From the NCBI GenBank assembly GCA_021234535.1, contig CM037843.1:18693911-18757910 (forward strand): a stretch of DNA of 64,000 bases, given 5' to 3'. Both the position numbers and the translations under genes were made by a program. The notes under the pieces are model-generated. The model was not told the origin of the DNA. It saw only the letters and a program-made list of their open reading frames with translations, and did not search any database. The first letter of the stretch is position 1, and each line of letters begins with the position of its first letter. The DNA comes from Stichopus chloronotus (lineage: Eukaryota > Echinodermata > Holothuroidea > Aspidochirotida > Stichopodidae). Below are positions 48,560 to 62,300 of the stretch, piece by piece.

Positions 48560-51500
48560 TAAAAAATGTTGAATAAACTTTTAAGAAAATTGCGATATTA
48601 TTCTAGATAAGAGCAATCCAAATCAGTACTAGTTTTGAACAGAATGATGTTTTCCCTAATTTAATTGAGAAATTGCAGAAATTAGAGCCCTATTTCAAAG
48701 CTGGGTACATGAAGCCCAGATCAGTCAGGAAGTGCCGTTTCCGACCATGGGCCGGGGGGGGGGGGATTGGAAAACCCAATTTTTTTCAGGCACGCCAACC
48801 GATCATGTAGTGGCACTCCGCTTAGATGGTCCTGTCAAATTTGCCCTCAGGCCAGGTCCCCACCCCTCCTGCAAACCCTGGACAGGCTCATCATGACGTA
48901 TAAGCAAAACAAATATGCCTTCAGTCATCATTCTAGTGGTGTTATGTCAATTTCTGTTTGTGTTCTATTCACACTCATCTTCCGTCTGCCGCTAACCGAA
49001 GAAAGCTTTTTTTTTCTTTCGAAATTTCGCTGAGGGTTTGAATCACTCTCTTTGAGACATTTTCTGGAAATTCCCATGTATGTATTTTCCATAGACGAGT
49101 TAACTCATTCTAGCCCTCAGCTTACATAGTAATCCCGCTCATTAATTAGTAACAAACACATTCGGGCAACCCCCCCCCCCTACAAAAAATTCCAGGAGCT
49201 TCTCCTATGTGCTCAACCCCAAATATTTGCAAAGTACTCAAAAAAGAAAAAAAAATGAAAGAGGATGCCTAATTCTTTCTGATTCTTGTATCACTTCAAC
49301 CCCATCTATTATGTATTAACCGTACCGTTTTTCATACATTGATTTTTTACATGAATTGACGAATTGCAGACATGATATCCCTATTTCAAGGATGGGTATA
49401 TGCAGCTTAGGGGGGTCGGGAAATGCCGTTTCCGGCCATCTGGTTATCACACATGCCCTCAGGTCATCCTCCGTTCCCGGTTAAAACCCGTGGACACGCT
49501 CCCCCCCCCCCCCCTCCTGAATTGTCCTTTTATAGACTTTGACAATATATGTGCCTTCAGTCACTAGACCCTGGCTGCCCGACTGACGATCATCAAATTG
49601 ATCATTTGTCTTAACATAGCCTATGCAATGTCTGACCAGCATTCAGTTGCCTTTTCAGTACCATTCGAAGATACAGAATCCTTCATACCAATGCTCACAA
49701 TTCTGCAAATACCTAATAGCTTCCTGGCTTTTTCTTCTGATCACGTTAACGGATGTTACCCCAGACCGCGGGGGAATGCAGTGCGTAGACCCCTGCTGGG
49801 GTAGCTTTAATCATTCAGACCTGTGAGTCAACTTACATGTCTCCCCCCCCCCCCCCCCCACATTTCAATTTGGATTGACGTCCCTGCCCCTGGAACATTT
49901 TCGTTGTTAATTTTTTGTTTTACTTTTTTCTACCAAGAAATAAAAAGCCACTGAAGCCTCGTAAGCAATACCTTTTTGAAACATGTAGGTCTACGAAAAA
50001 TCAGCCTAGAATCTGTTTTTGCCAAAGATGTTCACCAAACACCCGAGCACTCCCATCGGGTGGCGACTGAGGAGCATCCAAGAACGTTTGGCTGTACAAG
50101 GCCCCCACCTCCGTGTGGCCAGAAACGAGCTACATCCCCGGTTATCTCCCACCTTTAATTGTTCCGTCGGACACTGAACTCGAGAACCTCGAAGCCGGAG
50201 AATTTATGGGGAAAATCGTTACGCTGTGTATGCCATTTCCTGAGTCAGAAACATGCTTTCGCTCATGCATACTTACCAAAACAAAAGTGGGCGCGAAATC
50301 ATGTCTACAATTTGTCAGTTCCTTTTGAAACTAAAATTAATCTGTTAAAAATGGTAATACATATCAGTGTTTTGAGGTGATACAAGCATCACGATGAACT
50401 GCGCATCCTCTTTCAGTTTTTTCTTTGTGAGTACTTAGCAAATATTTTTGTTGAACACATTGGGTGATGGTTTGCCCTAATTATGATGGGTTACTATCTA
50501 AGCGGAGCGCCAGCATTAGTTGGCGAGGATCGTACAAAAAAGGCACTTCATTTGAGCTACAGTAAATGTACCAAGCCTTGAAGTAGGGAACTTATGTCTG
50601 CAATTTGTCAATTAACGATAAAATCATTATGGAGAAATTACAATAATTTGGATGGTTCCTATCTAGAATATTTATGCTATCATTTTTAGGAAAGTTAATT
50701 CATCAGTTTTTACTTTGTAACGAAAAGATAAGTTTTTTTTTTTGAGAAATGGGTCAACCACTCTGTAACCTTATAGACATTATCTGATGCAATATTATTA
50801 TGCATTTATTTTAATCATTGTTTTCCCGAGAAACTGTAGTTCCAGTTTAGTTATTCCAACAATGTTTACTCTCTGGCGACTAGTTTTTTTACTACTTTGC
50901 TGCAACCGTTGATGATTGCATAACGAAGTGTAAGGTAAGTTCTTGTACCGATTACTTTGTAAATAATAGCCAGCTTGATGACAAAAAAATGTCACGCAAT
51001 ACAGTGGCGTGACGATGAATCTGGGTCCCCTCCTGAAAAGAAAGTGTCCCCTTGCAGGAACCACCAAATGTGTATGATTAGAGGAGGGGGCAATTGACGA
51101 TTTACGATATCAGTAACAATAGAATGGCGCGGAACTTTCAAGGAAATTTGGGCCCCGGGCCTCCAGATGGCAGATCGCATCTTCCGGGCTGTTTAATCTG
51201 AATTAAATCTCTAAATTAAATCTCTAAATTTAATCTCTAAATTGACATTTCTGATCTGGAATTCTGTATGATGTGTGGGTAGGTGTCACCAATAGACGCA
51301 TATGTATCAGATTTAAGTATTACATTGGTGCAAAGAAGCACAACAATGTGGAACGTTAAGCGTGAGGGTTTTCATTAATTTGGTGTTATTTTGATCTTAT
51401 GACTTCACACTCCTCTACAAAGACACAAAAACACCTCACCCTATGAAACAAATCAATTTGAAGAACGTATTCGCGTATACTGGGAGTACCATTCTCATCT

Positions 51501-53250
51501 CCTAACGAACAGAATGAACACAAAGTATTCAAACAATTATTAAAAACAAATAAAACTTTGAGGAAATAATTGGTTAGGTGTCTCTCTTTTTGTGCTATAT
51601 TTTGTGATGTCTAGTGTAATCGATATAAAATGAATTTCCAAATGAAAGTTACACAACGCAGTCGTATTCAAGGAGTCACGTGGTCACAGATTTAAGCACT
51701 AAAAGATGTGCTCTGGTTTGGATGTTAGAAAGAGTTGTGGATGAATGGAATATCCTGCCAGAGTCTGTGATGATGGCCAAGAGCGTCAATGCCCTTCAAG
51801 AATGCACTTCATAAATATTTTCGGCAGTGTGGGACGTTTTGACTTTTTTTCTTTTGGGGATGTCTGCTCTTTTAGGGTCTTTTTATGAAGACATTGTCCT
51901 TTCTGAACCTTTACCAACTAAACTAAATGCAGTGTCTATGAAGTAATCTTGAGTCAATCACACTACCGGAAAAAAAAGGCAAAGAAAACAATTAACACAA
52001 TTAAGAATAGTGATGTTTATAAACAAAAGAGAATGTCATTTCTTTCTAAAATTGTGCTAGACAAGCCTTACTAAACACATTTCCGTCACAATTTTGGTAA
52101 TGTTTGCAAATTTCCGGTCCATACTTAAGCAGAAACTTTAAAATTTCACCATGAGTAACATATTCACTTGGAACATAAAAAATGATAAGGACCAAATGAC
52201 TGTTTTGGATTGTTTGAGGAATATACATTGTAAGTCACCTTTACATTGAAATCGCATCCGTCTGCAGGCTGTGCTGGGTTTAGAACACAGTGATCAACTT
52301 ATGTATGATACTGATTGACTCATGATTATTGACTTTAATCACAAAATAAATGAAAATAAGTCATGCATGGAGCATACAGTTGCAGAAGAAAAATTTTGGC
52401 CTTACAATCCCTCTCCTCTCCCGCAGTTGGCTGAGTGTTTTAAGCTACATAGGATCAGCCTCGAAAAAGAGATCTCACATCAGCAATTTCAAATGTCTTT
52501 CTAAGTACCATCTAAGTGGAGCACCACCATCAGTTGGCATGGAGCATACAAAACAGTTTTGGCCATGCAAACCCCCCCCCCCCCCCGGACCTGACTCAAG
52601 GCTACCATACCCATGTCTTACACCATGATGTAAGTTTGATTATACCATATCTCATACATTGTGCTGCCTGACATTACGACAGTTCATATCCTTAAAAGCT
52701 AACGTTGTTGGTCTGTTAACTGTCAAGGCTGTTGAATCCATTACTTCTGCTGAAAATTTCTCGACGGGCTCGACATAAATCCTTATGTCGCTGCATACCC
52801 ATATTTTTGACATGAGGTTGGTAGGGGTAAGAGATCAATGATCATGGATTTATATGCCATACCTTTCAACATAAGTTGTCAACAGTGCACTCCAAAATTC
52901 AACTTTGGTCAAAGCTTAAACTTGTTACTCATACTTGAAGCAGACTTGAGGAAGCGTGGTACACAGAGGAACACCCTGTTCATGCACCCCAATCTTCCAA
53001 GAAAACTCACACATGTACAATCCAGTGTACAAAAGTAGGTGCAGAGCACCTTGCATACATGTAACCATTTACAAGAACAGAGAGAAAAGGTGTTTCACCC
53101 AAGAACACCTTTCTTGGCACTGACTGAGATTGCATTGGACCTGGCAATGATGAGATCACAAGCCCAGTGTGCCAATATTATCTATCATAATAGATTTCAA
53201 TAAATGCAAAATGCCTGCTGGCAAAAACAGACCAAAATTTCAGTATTCTT
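48560..53250. repeat. Intergenic transposon debris between CPQ and CDAN1
   Basis: No gene seen. Two related segments, 48665-48945 and 49355-49570, share CCCTATTTCAAxG, TGCCGTTTCCGxCCAT, GCCCTCAGG and TGCCTTCAGTCA in order. Fragments of the CTAAGCGGAGCGCCA phrase lie at 50490 and 52507 and inverted at 48814. Long poly-C runs accompany each. A short ATCTCTAAATTTA tandem is at 51190-51245. Confidence 0.6.
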
Positions 53251-53258
53251 TCCTTTCT

Positions 53259-53264
53259 TTTATT
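53259..53264 (-). promoter_or_regulatory. Candidate polyadenylation signal of CDAN1
   Basis: AATAAA on the minus strand about 70 bp past the CDAN1 stop codon. Spacing is plausible for a short 3' UTR; motif only. Confidence 0.4.
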
Positions 53265-53333
53265 GCAACATCCTTTAGCATGATACCACATACATCTTTA
53301 CCAATCATTGCTACATTGCTTTTTGCATCCTCT

Positions 53334-56300
53334 TCATGTCACTTCATCCTCAATGAGTTGAATTTCCTTCATGTAATCATAAATCTTACAGAAGTCTTTG
53401 TCAGCCATTACAGAGCTCGAAACAGCACCAATATATTCCCTCCTAGCAGACATGAAGTGTTTGTGTGAAAGTCTGCTAGAGAAACAATCTTTGCATAATG
53501 ACATAAACTCATGAATCAAACACGGCATATCGTTGTTGGTATTTGACGTTGTCATTGCACTGAAAGGACAACCACCGACAGGACATCGGACCGTCTTGGA
53601 GTCTTTATCACTGTGATTGTCTGATGGGCTAATGATAACATTATTGAGCTTGTCTGTGAGTTCCTTGAATGGTTCCACTGCAACGGATGGGTTGGTTACA
53701 CACCGTGGATGTATCATGCACGTCAAAGCGAAAAGATCCTTCAGAAGGTGTTCTATTGCAAACAACGATGTAGGCGTCAAATCCTAGAGGAATAAAAACA
53801 AGATATTAAAGTTTGAAAAGTACTTCAAACTGGTAACATCCACCAAACACATTTCACCTATTACCAGTGTTGCTTCGTTGGTGTCATTCTGTATTGGTGG
53901 TTGACTTATGTAAATAGCTGTGGGTCAAACCTCACCCTTTTCACACCGGCAAAGACGTAGGATACACACAACCTAATTTGCAATAATTTACATATAGCAT
54001 ACCAATTTGCTGAGGAGTCAGCCTTCTTATTGTGAATTCATTCAGGTGTACCAGACAGCAACACTCATGCAGCTGTTTAGTGATATCACTAAGTGTGGTA
54101 CAACATCATCATAAACTACAATCATTTACCATTTGCATTTACTGTAATTATGTCAAAGAATGATGGACATGGTAATGCAAATTCCAGTGTTATATTCTCA
54201 ATGCCTTGTGACTACCACAATGAGTGGCACAGAACATTGCCAGACTTAATTGTCTCATACACTGATTAGTCAAGGGCACCGATTGTATGTTCACATTTCA
54301 GTTAACTATCTGAACAATTCGCTCATGACTGCCTCCTGCTTTTTACCCATCAACTCCTGCCAGTATGAACTGCATTTCAGTGATTGAGATGAATCTTACC
54401 TTTCTTCCACATAATACAGCTTTAGTCTTTGATATTAGCTCATAGAGATCTTCACCAAGCTGTGAAGGATCAGGGCTGATAATCACAGTATAAACAGCAT
54501 CCTTTAAAAAAGAATCAAATCAAACATCTTTAATATTCAAATAGGAAACCATTCTACATGATGACGCTTTATGTACCTTGTCCAATTGGCTGGAGATGAG
54601 TTTATTGTACAGTAAACATTGTAACTGGTGATGCAATGGAAAGCATATTTCAAAGGAGATAAAAGTAAAACAGATACCTTTTGAACACTAATTAATGTGA
54701 CCAGACAATATCACCTACTTTGAAAATACTCATACTTCAAGGCATTAGCAAAGGGTATTGTTAATATACCATGAAACACCTGTCCAATGTGGATGTGATG
54801 GATGAAAGGGACATATTGGGTCAAGTTACTTGAGTACCATCAATCGACATCAATCAAAATTGTGAACAAAAGGCACTGACAAAATCATCTTCTTAGATTT
54901 CTGATAGAAATCCCTTTCTTTGTTGTAGTAGCACAATGTTCGAGGGAAATTAATCACATTGCATGAAAACTAGTGATATAAAACCTTGTTCACACACAGA
55001 TGTTGTGAGTCATGAGTTTCAGGTAAGCAAACCTTACTCATCGTCTCATCAGCAGTGTTTTCATGTGTAAACATCTGACCTGCACATCTATAGCCCCTAT
55101 TGATAGATCATTGTCATGAAGAATCCTCAAATTAAAGGCCACCTCTTCCAGGCCACTTCTTCTCTGAAAACAAATGTTCCATATCCAGACAAAAACCTGA
55201 CATTGTTAGGGCCTGTGTAAGGGCTGGCACTTTAATGAACTGAATTATTTGTGTTAGATCAACAACATCGATCTGTGTGTTTTGATAATAACTGAATGTA
55301 CAGAGGTGATTACCTTCAACTCTTGCAGTAAACACGATGGACCTATCGCAGGTGGCACATCAGCGACTGAATCACTCCTGGGATTCAGTTCTGATAGATG
55401 ATGACCAACTTTAGTTGTCTGCAGTTTAAGACATTTCTGCAATGTAGATTCTAGTTCTTGTCTGAAAGCACCTGATGGATAAATAAAAGCTTGTAAACAA
55501 GGTAATGAACAACACAAAGCGTCAAATCTTTAAGAAGTGGTATTAACTGACACTTGCTACTCCAATGATTGACGGATAATCTGTCGATCATATCATGGAA
55601 TTTCACAGACCCGGAATTTCTATATCATACAGTTGCAAAGATCGAAAGTCATTCAAGAAATGAACATCACACATTTACCTGGAATTTGAAGATGAATCCA
55701 TCTCTGAAACTTTTGAAGCGAATTTCGGACTGCAATGGAGCAAGCGGTCTGTTTGAGCTGCACAGAGGCATCTTCAGCAATCATATTTCTAATTAGCACC
55801 TGACACTTTCTTTCCACAAATCTGAAAGTTGGCATAAGAAAGAAAACCAGATGGGGGTTTAATCCTGTCCACTTATCAACTTCATTTTCACCGATGCTGT
55901 AATCAATTAGAGAATTACAAACTTCCTAATCTAATGGTTTGCCCTTTAGACATTCCAGATTAGATCTGATTCACATCATACCATATTCTAGGAACTACAT
56001 TCCAGTTTCATAAATATATCACTTCACACTACTTAATGTTAGGTTTGACCTTCAAGCAGATGCGTGTGCAGTTAGATAACCCCACACCTTCGACCACAAA
56101 TTATGACATTATCACATGCTCTCATCAATTCTGCTGAACATAAGAAATTTTTTAAAACTGAACATTCAGTATCACTAAGTTAGTTTAATTTTCCATAAAG
56201 AAGTCATTGCATTAGTTACGACAGGGAAATAAGGGGATGGTCCTTTGCATCAAATCAAGAAAACAAATTGACCTTCAAATGACCACCATGGCGTTTAGAG

Positions 56301-59300
56301 AATATTAATGAACGGTCTCACCTCTTGCCAGTTTCTTCTGCCTCTTCCACTGTTTTTCTACATGCCTGATCCATACATTCTTGAGCGTTCTTCCTGAACT
56401 CTTGCATGTCTCCCTCAGCAGTTGATGCATTGTGAAACAGCACCATCATCTGGTCTGCAAGGCTTTTCCGTCGGTTCATCAATAAATTGCTGTCGATGTA
56501 CTTGATGCAGTTGGAAGCTACCCTGCTACCCACAAAGTCTACACTCTTCTTCAAAGATGGAGACTGAGTGTGAAAAAAGTTTCTCTCTAGATCGACCTAC
56601 ATAGATAGAACAAAGACATAAAACACAAGCCATCAAAAGTTTTGAATTCTTTCATTCAACTTAAAACCATACTATCACACACATAGACTTACACAGTATC
56701 TTGCACAGAAGACCTCAGTATTGCCCCATACACAGTAGGAGGCACTTATTCGGGAAAGTTGCTATTTTGTTTGTGGAAAATCAACAGCATGTAAAAGAAC
56801 AATACATTGAGTTCATTAGTATAACTTATGTTATGAGTATTGGACACAATTTGCAAATCTATTCAAAGCTGAGAACATCAATGACCATGGAGGAGAGAGA
56901 TGGGAGAGGTTTGGTGTACAAAGCTGGTTACACAGCCCAGAATATCAAAGGCCAAGGAAAAAATGATAATACCACTTGCAAATAGGGAATAGCCCAAACA
57001 GTAGAAAGCTTCATCTAGATGCTACTGCCTGCAGGGAGGATGAAGTTTAGTAAGAGCCATACCACTATGTTGTGTATTGCGCATTTCTACTGTTCCTTAA
57101 ACTTCAGAGTTTTATCTATGTGGTTCTGCTCGGCAAAACACTGCGCAATGATCGTTATCATTCATAGGTTAGTCCGGAATGTATTTTGCTGCAAATGGTC
57201 ACCTGCACTTGTGATATGTTGAACTCTGTTGTGTAGCTATTGGGAGAAGCTGTGGCATCTGCTGCTATTGGAGTAATCTTCCTCATTGGTGAACTATTAG
57301 TTGATTCTGACAGTAAACATCGGACATCACCTGAGAAAGAAATGGATGATCAGAACTTAGACACCAATGTCAAAATGAGTAAAAAAAAAATCTCAGGATA
57401 CTGATGCTTACATACAAGGCTAAAATGAAAGATGGTATAACTAGAACCTAAGGTGTAAGAAAGGGAACTACAGAATTTCAGCTTTGTATACAGTTGAGCT
57501 AATTTGACATAATATTTTAAGACACTGCAACTGAACTTACCTGACACTAATCAAGATTTTGCATAGTTTTTGCAGAGGGTGCCTGGAAACCTGACCGATG
57601 TTGTTAGGATCAAGTTCTGAGATTAGGACCAACATCCATAGTGTCATTGACACAGATACATAGTATGTGTAATGGAATTAAGCACATATCTAAGAACAAC
57701 TTTATTGTCATACCTGCATGTAAGATACATGGTGCTACATGAACATGAAAAGCAAAGTGTCGTTTTATGACATTAGAACGAACCGAAACACCAGATGGAA
57801 ATGTTATATCTTCATGTGCCCAGGTACCTGAGCAATTATGGACAGCAGGTACCTGGGACTGAACTGTTGACACAAATGCAAAAGCTATTTTTGTTGCGTG
57901 CCAATGAAAGTTATATGCCAGACTAAGTGAAAAGATTATCAAATAATATTACTGATGCCTTAGGTCAATTTGAATTCCTTTGAAATGAAACAATTAGAGT
58001 GTACTCACTTAAGTAAGGGCAAGAAGAATAAAGGAATTTCTTATCAATAAATGGAATGTGATCCAAGGGAGGCTCCCTGAAGTCATTACTCTGAACTATT
58101 TGCAAAGTATCCAAAGGCTGGAGTAGATCTGGTGAGTGTGATTGAACCTGCGAGTTAAGCAAATACATTGCACCAATTTATTACACAAATTACTCAAAGG
58201 TGTGAAAATGCTTCATACCTTGATGAATTGATGAAGAAAAAATAAATTTTCATAACAGCTATCAAGGTGATGCAAGCCACTAGATGGCTACAGGTGAGAC
58301 GAGCAACATTGCAATGCGATATCATAACAGTGTAGATGGTAGTAAACTTCTTCAGACTGGGGAGCCATTTCAATTTGCTGTAAGGCGCTTATCGTTCACA
58401 AAGTTACGTTTGAAAACACCAGATTTTACCTCAAATAACCAGCCAATGTGCAGCAGAAGGAGAAACTGGTTGCATGGTGGGATCTGGCCTGATGTTCCGA
58501 TGACTCTGGAAGAACAAATAAAACATTCTAAATGAAATCCAATCAATATTCATATTTACCATTGTGATATGATCTTATTTAACACCAATAGGAGTGACAG
58601 AGTGCAGGTTAGGTGAATCTGAGTTATCACAGACTCAATCAATTTGATGTAGTTTGCTAGGAATAATATGTAAGGCATGGGCCTTGAAAAGTGTAGATTA
58701 GTGAAACAGACATATATGGATGTTCTTCTTAACTTGCAGGATATACAGCACATTAAACCACGACAATGTGAAAGTCGTAAATTTTATGACAAAGTTAATG
58801 AATTAAAGCATGATTATCACCTGTACACAAAACTCAGTAATTTGAAAGTTATTTGATAGTATTCTAGTGTTGTTGCATCTGCATCCATCATGCTGAGGTA
58901 CTCCACCAGCCAAGGAACGATGAGCACCAGCCGCTGTTGGCGGTATCCACTCTGGAGGCTGGAGAGAACATCCAGCTGGTGAGGTTCCTACAGAACATAA
59001 TTACAGAAGCACGGTCATACCAAGAAATGGAAACCCTCGATAAGTTTCACTGTGTCTCACTGCACTCAAGACAGCAAACAACCAAAACACCCAGGTGACA
59101 AGGATAACTACAAATCGTTGCTAAGTTTTTACACGAAGAGTTTACCTACACTGCAAGAGGCTTGAAACTCTGTTATTATACATTCAATTTATTCAACATC
59201 CAGTTCACACCAAACACTATCAACACTATCACATGTCGAACACAGGACAATGGATGAACACAAGATGACAGGAGACACATAACGGTAGAATAAATCTGCT

Positions 59301-62300
59301 ATTTACAAGGAATTATACTCAGCCCGGAATAAGTCTTTCCACCTTCATGAAAAAGTTAACTGGTCCAAGGAATTCTCTGTATTACATGTTCAGTTGAGAA
59401 GCTGTAAGCTTAACTTTAAGCTTTATTTACCTTTGGCCTTCCTGCAATGATCTCCTCCTTCAGTTTTTCTGATACTCTCTCAGTTTGCTTATATGGCAAA
59501 AACTTGATGAATCCTAAGAACTTTGCTAAGATTTGCATTAGTCTGTAGGCATGCTATAAACTGGTCCTTCAATTCCTGTCAAAGCATGTAAAAGATTTAA
59601 TAAAAATATTACGTCAATTTGATCAAGGCTGATCAAGTCATTTCTCTTTGAAGGCCTATAATTTCTCCTGACATAAATTAATGAGCACACACAATGACCT
59701 ATAAGACAATGTGCACTAGATGTCCAAACACACTAAGGAAGGACAGGAAATTCAAGGGAAAAGAAAGAAGGAAAAGCATTTGATGAAGGCCAAAAGGAGA
59801 GCTGCGGTGAAGTGATTAACTCTTATATGTGAGTATCTCTCATAAATATTAGAAAACATTTGTGCATGTATACTCAAGCAGTCATTTGAGTGCCAAAGAA
59901 GGAAAATATGGTTTTCCTTATAGGTCATATGTTTTGAAATATAGGGTCATTCTCCTCAAAATACAGAGGGAAATTAGGCACCAAAATACTACAGTTGTTG
60001 ATATTTGAAAAATGTAAAGTAATGTACCTTTTATTGCTTTGTTTCACTGTTGTGAAAAAAGCAAGAGAGTAGAGAGTATTTACGTCTTTTGCTTTTTCCT
60101 TTACTTATCCATACTTCACAGTTAAAATAGAATAGAAAATATAGGATTTTGTACCTTTTAAAGGCATTTTTGAACGAATGAAGGCCCCACATTTTTTAGC
60201 ACAGTTTTGTATACATTGATCAAAGGGACTTAACTTATTGCTGTAAAGTATTATACATATGACATGAGTTACACATGAGGAAACTTTCCTTCAAAAAATC
60301 TGTTGTATGGTCATTCCCTGCTTTATTACGTATCACCTCAGCGGAGAAAACGAAACCCATTTGCATAAAGTAGGACCTAAGACACCTTATACACAGCCAG
60401 CATGTACATTAGAAAATGTTACACTATGAGAAATATTTTTTCTCATGGGAGCATTTGTTACTTTGTTCTTTCTGCTGCTTTTTAAGCAGAATGAATGTCA
60501 GATCGCAGGAGGACACAGATCAGGTGGCAAGATTTGACACTTTATCATACCCCACACTGTTGTTGATGTAGTGAGATCTCTATGTTCAATGTTTTAGAGG
60601 AATGGTCACAGCATGCTACAAAATAATACTTATTATGGTCCAAGACTACTAAAGATTGTCTTTTGGCATAAAGCATGCTACTGACTCATACATGGTCACT
60701 TTTCATCCATATAGTCACACTTCTTTGTTACTGCTACTCTAGATATCAATGATGTACACACTGAGTCATTTAATTATCTTACATTGCCTTGGCCAACATA
60801 CTAGTTATGTTTGGAGAGTGAGAACCACTGCATTTAGGCTTGTAGTTGCTCCTAGAGAGGCATACAATGATATCACATTAGACAAACAGAGATTACCTTT
60901 AAATACCAGTCATAGTTCTAAAAAATATCAGTTGATAAAGTGCTCTTCCATCACATTTGCAATATAATCCAACAGTTCATTTTAAATTCAAGACAAATAC
61001 TTGCTTGTGTCATTCTGACCGTAATCATTATATTTCACTACCGTTGTCATGCAGAAAATTTTCAAACTGCTACTTGTATAACACATGCAAAGCATACTTG
61101 TGCCACCAATTTCATATAATGAACATGGATATACTAGATGGAATGACAAAAAGTATATACCTTGTCAGGTAAGTTGCCTGAGGATGTGTTGCCTTGTTCA
61201 GGCAAATAGGAAAATTTATTGAGCTGTGAAAGAGAAGAAAATAAAGAGAGGAAACCATTGTCCTCATTGAAATGAAGTTGAGGGCATTAATCAACTCAGT
61301 GACAAGGTAAAAATATATTTGACATTCCTTGCCAATATTCTTGGAAAATGAAGGGCAAAACCTAACAATTTTAAAGTTAAAACACCTAACTTTTTTTAAA
61401 GTTAAAACACCTAACTTTTTGTGAGATACAATGTCTACAAGGTTACAAACTATGATCTCCACTGACTTCACATGACCTTTGACCTCGATAAAAAATGACA
61501 GAGATCACCTGCTCATCAAGAGCTACCAATGCTAACAGTCTCAAGATCCAGCAACCTTTGGTTGCAGTGATATGTTCCTTGATAGATTTCATACTTCAAC
61601 CTCTAGTGACCTCAAATGACCGTTGACCTCTATGGATTTCCTGACAGCAAGTTTCGTAACATACTGTGTTTACGAAGTTTTAAAACTATGACCTGTGCTA
61701 ATCTCACATTACCTTTGACCTCAATAAAAAATTACAGAAATCTTCTACTCATCAAGAGATAACTTTGAAGTTCCAGCAACATTCAGTCACTGAAATATCT
61801 CCACTAGTAGCTTTTTGTACTTAAAATTCTGGTGGCCTCAAATGAACGATAGGAGTCATCTTATCACAATGGACTACCTACACACTATCTTTGAAGCTCA
61901 GGAACCCTTCCCTTCTTGAGATATCATGTTTACAAGCCAAAGTGTCACATAGGCACACACACGTGCCATCATGATCGCATAGATTCCTTGCCTGTATTCG
62001 GCAGGGAGCAACCAGAATGCACAAATGCATTGTGGTTTCGATGATTCCTTACGAGAATTCTTTTTTATGAATCTTATATATACTGACTGATATGTATCAT
62101 GACTCAACATGCACAACTACATATTACAGACATATGTCCAACAGCTTTCTGTCTTGAGATGTCAAGACATAGTTTTCACAAGTTCATCCTTGTTGCCCAC
62201 AATGACCTCCATCAGACATATGTTTTTATGCCCAATATGGTACATCACTAGCAAGTATGAGATCAGTGCAAGCTTCCCTTTTTGAAATATCATTTTATGA

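Noticed and set aside
57610..57942. Possible extra CDAN1 exon (110-codon minus frame)
   Set aside because: Neighbouring exons join in phase without it, and it has no codanin similarity.
58284..58535. Plus-strand open frame of 83 codons
   Set aside because: It overlaps the minus-strand codanin exon at 58505-58430, which has family homology, correct phase and splice sites. The plus frame is a shadow.
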